This document shows positions 23,174 through 36,646 of a stretch of DNA of 64,000 nucleotides, piece by piece. The notes under the pieces were generated by a model that worked only from the letters and a program-made list of their open reading frames with translations, was not told the DNA's origin and ran no database searches. The first letter of the stretch is position 1; every line of letters begins with the position of its first letter. The position numbers were made by a program, and so were the translations under genes. This DNA is from Porites lobata (Eukaryota; Cnidaria; Anthozoa; Scleractinia; Poritidae): positions 124,001-188,000 of the forward strand of contig CALNXK010000329.1 of the NCBI GenBank assembly GCA_942486035.1. The letters are read 5' to 3'.

Positions 23174-26100
23174 ATGTTGAAGCATTTTGTGCCAATTTAC
23201 GCAGTCTTACTTCAGTTCCTTGGCTGCTATCCTGGAAAGATATCAGCAGACGGACAACTGGGTGATGTATACAGTGATGGTACGAAGTAGCTCAAGTATT
23301 TTTTAAAAGTGCGTTGTTTCAAGGGCTCAAGATTTAAAAAGGCTGCGTGGGTTTCAGTTTTCCGTTAATCAGTTTTTTTTTTTCAAAAATCGTGAGTCTT
23401 TTTTGTCTTTTAAAAGATTTCGAGCCTTAATAGATAGATGATTACGCAGTTTAAAAATTTCTTGTGTATTTCTTTAAGGTCGTTATCGAATCCCCCACAC
23501 CGAAAAAACAAACCGATATGAGTCTGGTTTTCGAAGGAAAAGAACCGGTGGTCGAAGATGGGAGTTGGGTATTTAAAAAGACAGGCTCTGTCATAGTCTT
23601 AAACCGTTACTGACTTCCGTGTTACCTCACGATCTGTTTTAAAGAGATCAAGTATATTATATTTCTGTATAAAATTTATACAGATCAAGAGTTCGGCACT
23701 TGGATGGAATGTCAAAGAGGGGGGAACAAGAAGAATTTAGTTTCAAATCTTGACTTGAAACCATTTCAATTCTGTACAACTGAAAAATTTGGTATTCGAT
23801 GAATTTTGAATTGAGAAGAGTTCAATCTTGCACGCTGCAAATTTATTCGTTACCTCTTTTGGCAGAAATGTTTGCAACCAAGTTGACTGCGTCCTTCTAC
23901 CGTTTTGTTTGAATGCCATCTATTCATATATTTTCTTTTTAAGAGGCGGTTTGTCCAAATGGTTGGTTTCATATCCATGACTCCTGTTATAAATTTTCAA
24001 CGGCAAACGCCCTGAGATGGGATACAGCAAAGCTCTCCTGTGAGGCCATGAGTTCTCACCTTTTGATAGTCAACTCAGATTCTGAACAACTGGCAGTCGC
24101 CGGTGCTATTAAAAGAACCTCTACTATGTGGATTGGCTTGCACAGGGACAACAGCAATAAGAACCAATGGATTTGGGTCGATGGACAGAAGGTTACTTAC
24201 TCCAACTGGGGTGTTGGAGAACCTAATAACATTAATGAGGAGTGTGTAGTGATGAACACGTCTCCTTTCGGAAAGTGGTACGACGACCGATGTTCAGAAC
24301 GCCGCCCTTTCATTTGCGAAAAAGAAGGTACGTCAGAGAATTTATGCTTGTACGAATCTTCAGCCTCTGCTAAAGGCCACTTAACCTTTTTTTGGGTTAA
24401 ATTTTATCTTTGGCGCAAAGGTTTTTTTTTTCAAGTCTTATTTTTTTTTTTTTTTGTTATGAATAAAATTCAACCACGTCATTTATATCTACAAATAAAC
24501 AATAGGAGTTTTAAGGTACACGATCACAATACTGGCTGTCGAAAAAGGAAACTGTGAGGTAGGGTTTGGCAACGAACGAATAGTACTTTTGAATCAAATA
24601 TAAGGTCATCCATCAGGTCACTTTTTAGTTGTAGTGTTTTTCAGAGAGGTTTAAACAAGATAATTTGACAGTTTCCTTGTGGTCATATCTTAAACTTATA
24701 AACCAGAGCAATAATAAAGGATTAATAAAACAGTATGGAATTGTTGTATGTGTAAACCTGACATTTAAACTATTGAAGCCGAGCAGTGAAAGATAGTCAA
24801 ATATATGGCCGATTGCTTGTCATTAGTAACCAAATTGTTCTGTTTCTTAAGTTTTGGACAAGTGTTCTTCGTCCAATAATGGCGGCTGCAGTCACAAGTG
24901 TGTTAACACTTCAGAAGGCTACATATGTGAATGTCCGGACCCCGAGCTAATCTTATCGTCGGATAATCGGACGTGCTATGGTAAGCAACCGTTGCTAATG
25001 TAAATAAACATGCACAAATAGGCAAAAACAATAAAATCCTCGGGATTCAGTCTTCCGTTAAAACAACCCTTCAAGTTTCCTGTTTGTAAACAACAATTTT
25101 GGATATTATGTATAGAACGTACTGAAGTGAGCGTGATATTTAAAGCAAAAAAGTTCGTGTGGTTGCGTGTAGATCTGTCGAAAGGGCATGGGTAGCGAGA
25201 GGGGTGAGTGTGTAGACAGATATGAACAAGCAAAGCTACATGCATCATCATTCCCCACTACATGAGATATAATCTAAGCGAGCAAATCCCCCATACGTGA
25301 CCCTCTTAAACTGTCAAAGTTTCAAGATAATTAGTTAAATATTTAAGAACGTTTCTTGGTTCTCTCTTCTTTTTAGCCCCAGGAGTCGACGTCCATTGCA
25401 ACAGCCATAACATGACTATTGTTATTCCCAAGTCCCTCCTCCGCGGTATTGACCGAGAGCATCTTCGACTCCTGGACACCAGATGCAAAGCTAAGGAAAC
25501 AGCATCACACTTCTCTCTCACTACACCGCTGACCGGTTGTTTGACAACAAGCAGGCACACACCCTCCACTGTTGTCTACTCCAACTCAGTTTTAGAGATT
25601 CCCGTGGGCGCAGATGATATCATAACACGCGTGCGCGAAATAGAAATTCAGTTCAGCTGTATCTATTCCAGATATGGCGTGACTTCATCCGTCAGCTGGA
25701 GACCCAGTCAGAGAAAGCTGATGTTTAGCGATGAAGGAGAGGGAAATTTTACCATTTCTTTAAAGATGTTTCCTGACGGCAGCTTCCTTAGTCCTTACAT
25801 GAAGAGCGATTTCCCTGTGGATGTGGTTTTACGCCAGCTTCTGTTCTTTGAGGTGTCGGTGACGTCAGATGATAAGAGGCTGTCAATCAGAGCAGATCGT
25901 TGTTATGCCACACCTACACAGGATAGGATGAACGTCTTGAAGCACGAGATTATTAAAAACAGGTGAATGAACTTATTTTTTAGTTTACCAGTTGACATAT
26001 AACTGCTTCCTCGGTTTATTAAAGACACTCGTGTAGTGTTGATCGAGATTCAGGTGAAACCAATTCCTGGAGCATGTCCAAAAAAAAATAGTTCAGAAAA

Positions 26101-27289
26101 TTCTGAATCTGCAAACATTTATTAACCCTGAAAAACGTTGTATCGCTGTAAAAATGATTTTCTCTGTTCCGAAGAATCCAACAAAATATAGTGTAAAAAC
26201 CTTAATGAGAAAGGTTATCATTGCCGATTACTACGACAGACAACATGAACAACAACAACAACATTAATTACCAATTATGGATAACTTTACCCCTTTTTTC
26301 CAGGTGCCCGATTGACGAAACCGTCAAGTTCCTTGCTGCGCCTTCACCTAGTGCCCAGCGGTTTCGCCTGGAAGCATTCAAGTTTATTGCTGACCACCCA
26401 CTTGTACTTGTCCACTGTCACGTGATTATTTGTAACGCAACAGACCCAAATTCTCAGTGCGCTAAGCCCTGCCCGATAAGAGACCGAAAGAAGCGCTCCG
26501 AGGGCGGTCACATGACCGATGATGTGTACTCGGTGTCCCAGGGCCCCCTTCGTCTAGCAGGTGAAAAACGTGAGGACACCAACTCGAATGCTTTGGAAAA
26601 GAGAAGTAAGTAACATTAGGGTCTAATCCAGCTGATTCACAGTTTGTCCACCTTAACCTCGTGCAACACTGTTTCATGAAACATGCTACATTATTATAAA
26701 AATATGTGCTTACAGTTAATAGATTTTATACCATGCTAATGGATCAATTAAAAACGAAAACTGGATCAAAGAACGCTCAAGCGGACCATCTTGTTCAAAG
26801 GTGATGGATAAGCATGTTGGGTAGTGTGGACCAACGTGTTGGATGGTGCTGAACTAACATGTCTTCCGATTCAGCTGCGAGCAAAAATTGCAATTCTTAT
26901 ACTTTTGAGCTTAAACGATTTTTGGCGGGGAAATGACATCAAAATATTGACAGCAAAAGTTAACTGTAAATGTTTGATATAACAACTGGCCCGTTAACTT
27001 CAAATTAAAAGGCAATAGGAAATTTCATCCTGATAAGGTTAGACATTTTTACTGAAATACATGTTCCGTGTTGACAATGCAACACCTTTTAAAAAGGACT
27101 GGACCTAAAAACCTCAGTCTTAAGTGATTAAAATTATTGTATTTCTTCCCAGGCTACAGTCCGTTTCCCGTGATGGCTCTGTCAGTGTTTTGCGTCGCTT
27201 GCTTGGTGGGTACAGCAATGATGGTATACAAAAAGTCACGCAAGAACCCACCTGGGTATTCCGTGCTTGCAAATGGTTATGAACAGTAA
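23174..27289 (+). CDS. Gene D: C-type lectin-EGF-ZP type I membrane protein
   Basis: Six exons close in phase: 23174-23279, 23944-24327, 24852-24980, 25377-25962, 26304-26605 and 27153-27289, giving 547 aa. A signal peptide (1-23) is followed by a C-type lectin domain (36-164) with the family landmarks CPNGWFH, WIGLH, the EPN triplet and WYDDRC. EPN is the calcium/mannose-type sugar-binding motif, so binding of mannose-like sugars is plausible. One EGF module (about 164-207), then ZP-N with linker (208-401) and ZP-C (402-461) follow. RKKR at 463-466 is a furin-type site, then SQGPLRL. A transmembrane helix (about 505-527) leads to tail PPGYSVLANGYEQ. The ZP exons are nearly identical to gene C. 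A receptor or matrix role is inferred. Confidence 0.9.
23944..24327 (+). other. Mannose-type C-type lectin exon of gene D
   Basis: A single 384-nt exon, phase 1 at both ends, encodes the whole lectin fold, so it can be added or removed without breaking the frame. It has the WIG motif, EPN and a WYDD variant of the usual WND, together with the six cysteines of a long-form domain including the N-terminal CPNGW..CY pair. This is the only lectin exon seen in the window. Confidence 0.9.
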
Positions 27290-28756
27290 CGGGTTCAAGA
27301 CAAGAGATCGTTCTCTATTGGTTCAAGAGGAACTAAAGAGGAATAATAGACTGGACAGAGCTGAAGGGGACTTAGGGGGCGCTATCTTAATTTCTGCGTA
27401 TAAAAACCAAAATAAAACTTAACTAAACTTGCAGTCACTAAATAATACACTAATAAACTTTCAAACAGGTATTAGATGAATGCTTGAATCTCTCTCTTTA
27501 CTTTAATGGAATTATGTAAGCCCCACGTTGAAAAAGGCAATTTTAAACACGCGCTGGGAGTCGTGTAGGCCTGTCAACCCCATTTTATAATGAATCGTGC
27601 CCAATACCATGATACAAACGTCCGTAAAATTCTGCGACTTTTCGGAGTTATATCTTTGTTAGTTTTTAAAAAATCACTTCGAAACTTATCAAAGTGACGT
27701 CGCGCTGCCCTAAACTTCATCGTGCTTATTATATCTCATTCAATTCGTCAACTCTTGGCAATTTTTTCTGGAGATGAATTCTAAAAGACTGTATTGAAGT
27801 TGAGAATAATAAGAAGAAAGTCGTTGCCTTGTGTTCACGTCCTCCACAAAACATGAAATTACGCATTTTCACGTCGTAGTCGTGTAGTGACGGCAAAAAA
27901 ATGTACAAAAAAGCGTGATGCATGTGCAAAGTTCATGTTTTTCCAATCTAAACCTATTGCTTTTATGCCGTACTCGTTGACGTTCCCGTCGTGTCATAGC
28001 TAACCAAAAGTGGTTACACCCTGGTTTTGAGTATTACGTCGTCATGGAAACGAATCTGCAGAGGCAACCCTCCCTGTATGGGCCCATGCAATTGAGGTAT
28101 CCTGAGATGGCATACCCCACAAGGGGTAGGATATCCAATTGTCTTTTGACTAAATAGCGTTACGTATAAAATCTTACGCAACTCAGACCATGTCCTAAAC
28201 AATCTTTAAAAAACAGAGAGGTTTTTTATTTTTTTCGTTGTCCCAAACAAGATCTAGAGATGCTCTCTTCGCCCAAACGTGGTCATGTACCCCCCACCCC
28301 TGGGGCGGTTCAAAGCGCAGTTGCAGCAAGATAGAGTAGACTCTATAGTTAACCAAGAGAATTACAGTTCAGAAAACGATAGGAAAGCCTGCTTAATCAA
28401 TAAAGTACTCGAATGAACGAATATCTTCGATTCTATGCTCAGCATTGGTGCGTGGTTTTTGGAAGCTATACTTTGGATGCATAGGAATGTTTCATTACTT
28501 CCAAGTGCAATGTTTGATCAAGATGACAAGCACGGATTAAGGCTGTTTGCAGACTTTTGACTTTCTTTACCCAGCAAATGTCTGCAGGAATTTGTAGAAA
28601 ATTACCAGTCGCCTGGTTTGTTTTTCTTGATAATGTGTGGGAGGCTTTGTCATGATAATCAGGAGAATTAAATCGCCCACAATTTAAATATCGACGGGCT
28701 GTTTGGTGGGAAACGAGCGTTTGAGAAAGGAGCTTCATACTCCACTGCGGACAAAA
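27290..28756. other. Intergenic D-E, no gene recognised
   Basis: AATAAA at 27411 is the probable poly(A) signal of gene D. The duplicated unit ends near 27640, where CGTGCCCAATACC matches the end of the first unit near 21045. A small inverted repeat around CAATTGAGGTATCC lies near 28090-28140. The minus-strand frames at 27729-27929 and 28466-28738 lack recognisable features. Confidence 0.5.
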
Positions 28757-31700
28757 ATGAAGTGCTTAGTATTCCTCGCTTCTTTGATTATTCTCTCTGC
28801 AGCAGAGGACCCAATAGTAAACGCCCCGGATGTTGGCCAGCCAGGTAAGTGAACTAAGACAATTCCATAGAATGAACAGTGAAATATGGAGGTTTTGCCC
28901 GAGGATAGTGGAGCGACTAAGACTCGAAGCAGCAACGTATATGGAAACTAACCACAGAGAAGTTTTAAATGAAGGCATCGTAGTTTCAGGATCAAAAATT
29001 AATGCAAACGCAAGAACTTGCCAGGGCTGTAACTCTCCTCTCTCAGAGAAAAACATTTCAAGGTCTGTGCGTGTTATAGTGTAAAGGTGTTATAACAACA
29101 CCCAAAGATACTGTAATTGTTTCACAGTATGAAGAAGCCTTTGAAGAGATATATCTCTACATAAAGTTAATGTCGGGTAGCATCCCTGTATCTGACAGAG
29201 AATGGTTTCTCGCAGATGCATTAAAAATGCATAAACACGTTCTTGACAGCCAAACTGGGGCGAAACCCCAACAAGTATAAATTTTTTTCAAGGTTTGGAT
29301 AACCATCAACTTTTTATGTTGTCCTATGCATTTTAAAATATATATATATATTATTAAAAGTATGGCAATTTGACGTTATTAAATCAGAGTATCACTCTTG
29401 ATAAAACCGAGAATCAGAAACAACAAAGCAATTTTTTTGTTTGATTTTGTTTGACATCTACCTTTTAGTTAAAGTCTCGCAACTGAAAACAACAAGAACA
29501 AAGTTTTCTTTGCCATAAATAAAACTGAATAACAAGCCTTCATGGTTTTCTCGTTTAGGAAATAAATCTTGAGACTTGAATGGGATTTAAAATAATTCGT
29601 TTAATTTTTCGCGGCAAGGTTGACTGTTTTGCGGCATGTTTAAATTACATTGCGGCACAAAGAATGCCTAAATTGACGAAACGCTTTGAAGCATTTTGTT
29701 TACATGACCTGCCGACCAAACACCTTGATATTAGAATTTCCATTCACCGCTAAAAAACCACTGGGATTATAGATTCGCCGGATTAAGGGCGGCCGCATGG
29801 CAGCTTCTTACGTCAATCTCGCGCGACTTCGTGGCTGATAGTCGACCACGCAGCGGTTGCGGAAAAATCTTCACTCTCAAAAATTATTTAGTATAATTAA
29901 GTTAAAATTTAAAGAAATCGCTTCTTTGTTTCACATGGAGAAAAAAAGTGGAGTAAAGGAGTTTTCAACTTGTTTAAAAGGCTGATTCAATATCTCCTGT
30001 AGGTAACTAGTAATCCGGGTTCCGGAATCCTGGGCTTCGATATCTGTAATTCAGCTCAAGGAATCCGAAATCCAGCTAACGATTGGAATTTGGAATCCAA
30101 GTTCTAATGATAAGGAATCAGGAATCCAGGGATCAATTTAATAAAACTTCTACAAGTGTAATTTACAAGTATAGCCGTTATTTTAGAGTCAGAAAACAAT
30201 AGGTACAATCCTGGTCAAAACGTTTAGGACACTTAGTCCTTTACACATGATCCGTGCATTCTCCAGTAATCCCCCATCCGCCCCTGAATAGTGCTGGGTG
30301 TTAGAGGCCAAAAACGTTTAAAAAGTGTATGAACTTTAACTTTGTTCAGGGCGGGGGGGGGGAACCTAGACATAGCCGTATTGACAACCGTAAATTGACG
30401 GTCACTCTGCAATTTCTTGCAAGAAAGGGGTGGGGTAAGGGAATTGTCCTTAATCCTTTTGGCCAGGATTGTACACTTGTAAAAGTTCCAGTCCCCGGAA
30501 TCGTCAGCGTGAAATTCAGAATCCAAGACAGTCTTCGTTAACTGTTCTCACCACATGGGGCGAAAGAAGACACATCACCTGTTTTTCTTTGATATGTAGG
30601 CAGTCCTTGTAGTCCTCTTTCTGTTGGAAAGCATGTAATAGTTCAAGATAGCTGTACTCAAGCACCAAGTCCCTCAGGAACTGTGTGCGACTTGTCCTGC
30701 CCGGATAACTACACACTTAATGGACCTCCATTCCAACAATGTGGCGGTCAGGGAGTCTGGTCACCACCAACTGTAGGACCAATCAGCTGCCAAGGTAATA
30801 AGACCGTAGCCAACCAAAGCGCATGACAGAATATAGAAGGAGGGGAAGCGAAAGCAAAAAGCGTCCTGTTAAACCCAGTGTGGTAGATAACGGGTGGAAA
30901 GTGAGAGAAATGGTGCAATATATTGCAAAAATCAAAGGCCTCGAAAAATAGTTTGGTTTGAAAGTTGGGTTTGTTTTTCACCAGACCAAAGAAATGATCA
31001 AACCATTACTGTAACACAGCGGCAGAATAAAGATAATCAGCGGACATCGCATTGTTTGACGAGCGTTATAAAAGTCCTTTCTGCACGAGATTTCAAATGA
31101 GCTGTTTTATTTAGAGGCTTAAAAACATTTTACTAATATGTTTCAGTAAAACATCTTACGATATACTTTTTCCTTAGATATTAATGAGTGCATGCACGAA
31201 AATGGCGGTTGTAGCCACAAGTGTGTTAACGATGAACCTGGGTATCACTGCGCATGCCCAGACCCTTTGGTTCTCTCCGATGACCAACGCAACTGTAGAG
31301 GTTTGTGATACGTAACGAAGAACGTGAACATGGTTTTGTTAACTTGACTAGTAGTTAGACTTAAGGTTTGAAACCAAAAGAATGAACATTTCAGATCTGT
31401 ATCTTGGCGCTAAAGGACCCCTATGCATTAGTTGCATCCCTATTAAACTGTACAAGAAATTGTCGTGTCTAAGGAGTGAATTAAGGACCATCTATCTTCG
31501 TAAGTCCTAGATGTGCTTCCTTTGTTGCCAAAAGGTGCCTAAAAACTAAGAGAGAAGTCAACAAGGGCGGATCCAAACAATGCATGAGGGGTGGCCGGGA
31601 AACGTGCCAGCTGTATAGACACTTTTTATTTTAATGAGAATTGTTTAAAGGGGGTGGGTCCTCGTGGCCCCACCCCTAAATGCACCGATGTTGAAGTATT

Positions 31701-34650
31701 TTTGAAAACCTTCTCTTCACGCAGGGGAGAGAAAAGTGATTATTCATCGTAAATATAAATTAATTCCCAGCTGTCCATGTACAAATCCTAAGCAGCGTAG
31801 TGAAGGGCCCAATTCATTATCTGCACTTCGTAGTTATTAACAATACATCTGTTTTGTCATTCCTCAGCTGTTGGCCTGCTTCTAAACTGTAGCACCCATG
31901 CTATACAAGTTACTGTTCCCAAAACAGCTCTGCGCGACTTACAAGGCGATTTCCTTAGTCTACTAGACCCCACCTGTAACGTAGTAGAGACACCTACTCA
32001 CTACATCTTTGACACTGCATTGGACAAATGCGGCACCAAACGCCGTAGTACGCCAAACTTCATCGCTTACAGTAACAGAATTGTGGAGAAGACAGCTTCA
32101 CCTGGTAGTATCATCACACGCGTGGGAAAGGACGAATTTGATATACCGTTCTGTTGTTACTACTTGAACAACGGTATCACTTCCTCAGTTGGAATAAAAC
32201 CGGAAGTAAAACAGCTGTACCTAAACGAGAAAGGGTAAGTGGCGCAGTATATATAACTGGGTCTTCCGTCTCTGTTGGAATAAAACCGGAAGTGAGCAAA
32301 ATGTACCCAAACGAAAACGGACAATCTATTACCAGCAGTCTATGTTTTAGCTTTAAGGATTTTTCTTTCCCATCTCTTTTCTCCATGTTTAAGTGATGTA
32401 TAATCATCGACGTAAGAGTTTGAACGTAATTCAAGATCTCCTGTCGTTCACCACCTTTTTTAGCAACGAAGTAGATGGCTGACGCATTTCAGAAATCTTG
32501 AAAATCCTCAAAGTGTACAGTCATCCTTCTTTGAACAGAAGATATCTTGGGTGAAATTTTTTTAGTCAATTCGTTTCTATAGCAAAAAAGATACTTAGCA
32601 ATACAAATTTGGAAGCGTCAAGGAATATTAAAAGGAAAGGGCCATACTTCTGGTTGACGTGTGAATGCGTCGCTCAAAAACGTTTTTGATGAAGCTCCCT
32701 AATGGCGTCTACCAGAAAAGCTTGAGTCTAGTACCCTTCATTATCGATAAAATTTTAACTCAATCAGAATCAATTTTATTTTTCGCAGTTACGGCCGTTT
32801 TTCAGTCCGTATGGATTTTTATCACGATCAGAACTACCAGAGTAAGTACTCGTGGGATGATTTCCCAGTTGAAGTGGCTTACCGTCAGAGGCTTTACTAT
32901 GAAGTGTCAATTGCTACTTTGGATCAAAGTTTGCAAGTCATGGCGGCAAATTGCTGCTCCACACCTACCGCTGACCACGAGAAAGAACATAGGTTCAGGC
33001 ATGAACTGATTCACGAAGGGTGCGTAAAGCTTTTGTTTTTGATAAAATTCAAAACAACTCAACAAAAAAATAAGCAACAAGGGTCGTCAGGAGCCCATAA
33101 CCCTGGGGTCGTAAAATTTGACAGACCGGTCAATTTATTTGGCTGCGACGTTTGTGGAAGAAAAGTGCTTTTAGAATACCTTTGTTGGATTGTCTTTTGA
33201 GAAACATGTCAAAGTATATAACGAGTATAATTTTGACGTCACATACGTAAGCATGCGCAGTAGCAACGTACCTTGATGACGTCAAGGCAGTTTACATCCT
33301 CTTAGAGTATAAAATGAAATCTTTGGAAAATTTATTTATCCATTAAATAATCAATTTTCCTTCACTCTTTGTTTACAATACCGGTCCCAGAATTTAATTG
33401 CATCATAGTGCTGGGTATTTCCTCGTCCTTGTCATATGCGAATTCCAAGAAAATTCCCTTTCCGTTAAAGACACAAAGACATTCACGCTTGATGCTAGAA
33501 ACAAATAGATTGAAAACCTTGACTTACACCTGACCTAGTCTGAAATATCCTGCGCCTCTTCCCCCCTACCCCCCACCCCACCCCCAACGGGCGTCTCTCT
33601 CGCCTTGCCGCCTGTTAAGGGAGGGGGGACGATTTCAGACTGACATTCTCTGACCATTTCACCAGGTGTCCCACAGATAGCACGGTCAGAATGGAAGCAT
33701 CCTCGTCTCCGCAAACACAACGTTTCAGCGTAGAGGCCTTCAAATTCGTCGGAGATTTCCCTTTCGTGTATCTTCACTGCAGTGTAGTGGTGTGTCGAGT
33801 AAACGATACCAATTCCCGCTGTTCCAAAGGATGCATTCCGGGATTACACGTGAACCCGCCGTACAGTGTTATGGAGAAGCTAAAGGAACAGTCGCAGCAA
33901 AGGTCAAAGCGCGAGGTGGGGGATAACGACCCGAGCTATATGATCTCTAAAGGCCCCTTCTCGTTGAATGAGGACACCCTTTACGATGGGCCTGTTATTG
34001 ACCTGAAGGGACCTCAACAAGATCAGTCCAGGCTGGCGGAAAATGGGGCGGAGAAAGAAAGAAAGGAAGAAGGTAAGATTTGCCGGCTGATTGGAGCTCA
34101 CCGAGTAGATGAATGAAATGAAATGAATGAATGAATGAATGGACAGACGGACAGACGGACCGACGGACGGATGGACGGATGGACTAACTCCGCCACATGT
34201 TTGTCAGGTCGCATTCTTGCTCGCTAGACCGGCTGCTGTGAAAGATTTCATAATTGAGCAGAACGAATTGTCGGGAAATGTTTTAAAACCGGTTGTATAT
34301 CCCAGAAGGGAGGGGATTAATTTTGTTACATGCGGCTTGAAACAACGTTTAACAAGGATTACATCCAGAAAAACAAACAAATTCATAAAAGTCTCCTTTG
34401 AAGAGGAAGAAGTATTGTACCGCAACCTAACTCGCTTCGCTAGAAAGAATTATATGCTGTTTTAAAAGACAGGTTTTACCTGTTATCCCGCACTGACAGT
34501 TATTATGTTTTATCTCCAGGGTGGAATCCACGCGTGACAAACGCTCTCATGGCGGTTATTGCAGCGGCAAGCGTACTTGCTCTCGCGGGCGTGATACACA
34601 TCACGCGTGTGGTGAAGCGTGGACGAGGATACAAGATGGTCAACCAGTGA
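28757..34650 (+). CDS. Gene E: sushi-EGF-ZP type I membrane protein
   Basis: Seven exons close in phase: 28757-28844, 30600-30794, 31178-31300, 31868-32234, 32789-33019, 33666-34072 and 34520-34650, giving 513 aa. After a signal peptide (1-18) come a sushi/CCP-like module (30-95, cysteines, one Trp, GPISCQ end), a calcium-binding-type EGF (DINEC start, 95-136), the ZP-N half (137-258), linker (258-334) and ZP-C (335-394). RSKR at 414-417 is the furin-type site, followed by SKGPFSL. A longer charged stalk precedes the transmembrane helix (about 476-498); the tail ends GYKMVNQ. The ZP-N intron lies after LNEKG, a position not shared with gene B. Poly(A) signal at 35110. Sushi modules usually mediate protein binding; the partner is unknown. 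Confidence 0.87.
32262..32320 (+). pseudogene. Duplicated 3' fragment of gene E ZP-N exon
   Basis: Just after the donor at 32235, the sequence repeats the last ~19 codons of the preceding exon: SSVSVGIKPEVSKMYPNENG-like reading against SSVGIKPEVKQLYLNEKG. The copy ends in GG followed by ACAATC instead of the GTAAGT donor, so it probably cannot splice. It is a short tandem duplication that has decayed. Confidence 0.75.
34090..34190. repeat. (TGAA)n and (GACGGACA)n microsatellite in gene E intron
   Basis: A run of ATGAA/TGAA units passes into GGACAGACGGACAGACGG-type units just after the ZP-C exon donor. Confidence 0.8.
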
Positions 34651-36646
34651 TAAGCAACCAAATGGAACACTTGATTAATAATAATTTTTTTTCCTGGAAT
34701 ACTCATGTTACCTTGACAGAAAGACAACTATGTGAACCTGACTTGTAATTTTGGTAATTGGTATGAGAAAAGTGAAACCACCCCATTCTTTTTTTAATGA
34801 CAACCCATTGACAATGTACATCCTTATTACTTTGCAATTGGTTTTTTGTTTTTTGTTGACTGATAATCCCTCTCCATTCAAACCATAAACCCTGTGTGGT
34901 TTAAATGTTTCAATTTAATGTTTTTCTTTTTGCATTTTGCATTGGAACAAAAAAAAAAAAAACACGTCATGTGTAGAAGTCTTTTATTTTGGGATTTTTT
35001 TATGCTTAGGTTTTTATGCGTAATAATCGTTAATTGCTTCTGTTCCTATTTGCGAGTAACAAGGCAAATTACTAGGTTACCAACAAGAGAGGACGTCGTC
35101 TAATGACCCAATAAAGTCATTTTCATTATTTTCAGCAACATAAGGCCTGAATTGCATTTTGTCTTAACAAACATATTACAAATCAAATGACTGAAAGTTC
35201 GTTTCATGCTCACTTGGTTTATGATTTAATTTAAAAGCGGTATCTTAAAAACATCAAATAACAAGAACATGCATTTAGAATTACAACTCAGAAACTTTTA
35301 ATTTCGGAATGATTACACCCCGATAGGTTTTGGTAGAGGCTTTACCAGCATTACGTAAAAAGATGCCCAGGTAATACGGGCAAGATTGCATGAACCCTGC
35401 CCGTTAAGCACTAGCTGGGAAGAGTATCCAGTGTTATATAATTTGGATCCAATGCGGACCCGTTCTATGCTTGAGTCAAAAGACAGGCTGAAAACTGAAA
35501 GGCGTTGGTCACGGTTAAAACAAAAGAAAGGCTGAACTCATGGTTATTTAAGAAAGATACCCAGCTAATACGAGGAAAGATTGCATGAACCCTGCCCGTT
35601 AGGCATTAGCCGAGAAGCGGATCCAACGTTATATAATTTGGATCTAATCCGGACCTGTTGCATACTCAAGTCGAGTTAAAGATAGGCTGAAAATTGAAAG
35701 GCGTTGGCCACGGTTAAAACAAAAGAAAGGCTGAACTCATAGTTATTTAAGAAAGATACCCAGCTAATACCATAGGCTGAAAATTGAAGGAGATAGGCCA
35801 CGATTAAAAGGAAGGAAAGGCTGAACTCGTCATTAATACGAGGAAAGATTGCATTAACCTCGTTCCCAGGGTTCCCTACTACCCACCCAGAGAGAACCTA
35901 AGAGCGAGGTTGAGAATGCATGAGCCCTGTGCGTTGATCTAAGGCCGTGAAGCGGATTCAACGTTTAATAAACCGGATCCATTTTTATACAGGTCCCTTT
36001 GCATGTTTAAGTCGAGTTCTACTGGAATCCGGATTGATAGTTGACATTTAAAACACCGGGCCCTTGACAAATAATTACACAAGGGTAATCTTTATTTACC
36101 ATTAACTTAAAGCCATCACTTAGTAGATTTTGCGGCGGCAATATTAAATACATACTTACATACATACCACAATATTCACTGAAAACGTTTCTTTGAACAA
36201 TGCAGGCGGCATTTAGACAGACGCATATCTCACATATCATATCATTTCTTCCAAATCATTTCCAACAATTTCCGAATAAGCGAAGAAAACAACAGAAAAA
36301 ACAAGAGAACGAAAGAAAGAGCAGCAAGTGAACAGTAATTTCTTTCATACCTTCAAAGGAATTTTTGTAGTGCCGTGTATTTTAATATGTTTACATAAGT
36401 TTGAGTTCTCTTTTAAAATTGTGTACTCAGTACAGAATTTTAAAGTCTTTGAAAACCTCCTCAATATTCCGGGCTTTTTGTGTATAATATCTGGGTCTAA
36501 CGTGGGAGGTCATTGTTATGTTAATCTAGTTCGCAGTTTAATGATCTTTACCAAAATTCCTTTAAAGTCCCAAAGTTTGTTGACTTTAGTTTAGGTTTTG
36601 TTGGGTGGGAAAGAGTTTTTATCTTTCCCGGTCTCAAAACAAAAAC
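34651..36646. repeat. Intergenic E-F with a ~195-bp tandem repeat
   Basis: AATAAA at 35110 serves gene E. From about 35350 to 36010 a unit of roughly 195 bp is repeated: AGATTGCATGAACCCTGCCC, GTTATATAATTTGGATC and GGCTGAACTCA words recur at 35385/35580, 35430/35625 and 35530/35720, with a third degenerate copy from 35755. An inverted repeat CTCGTTCCCAGGGTTC..GAGCGAGGTTGAGAA sits at 35860-35912; a similar one occurs at 62990-63056. No gene is recognised. Confidence 0.6.
35110..35115 (+). terminator. Poly(A) signal of gene E
   Basis: AATAAA occurs 460 bp after the stop codon and is the first good hexamer in the 3' region. Confidence 0.45.

Noticed and set aside
24328..24557. Extension of the lectin exon to 24557
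   Set aside because: The lectin fold ends with the last cysteine before the GT donor at 24328; the rest is low-complexity intron.
32154..32396. Open frame reading through from gene E exon into the intron
   Set aside because: It is an out-of-frame product of the exon and its partial duplicate; the GTAAGT donor at 32235 explains the exon end.
33020..33200. Extension of gene E exon 5 to 33200
   Set aside because: The conserved phase-2 donor at 33020 and the acceptor at 33665 give the expected ZP-C junction; the extension has no ZP similarity.
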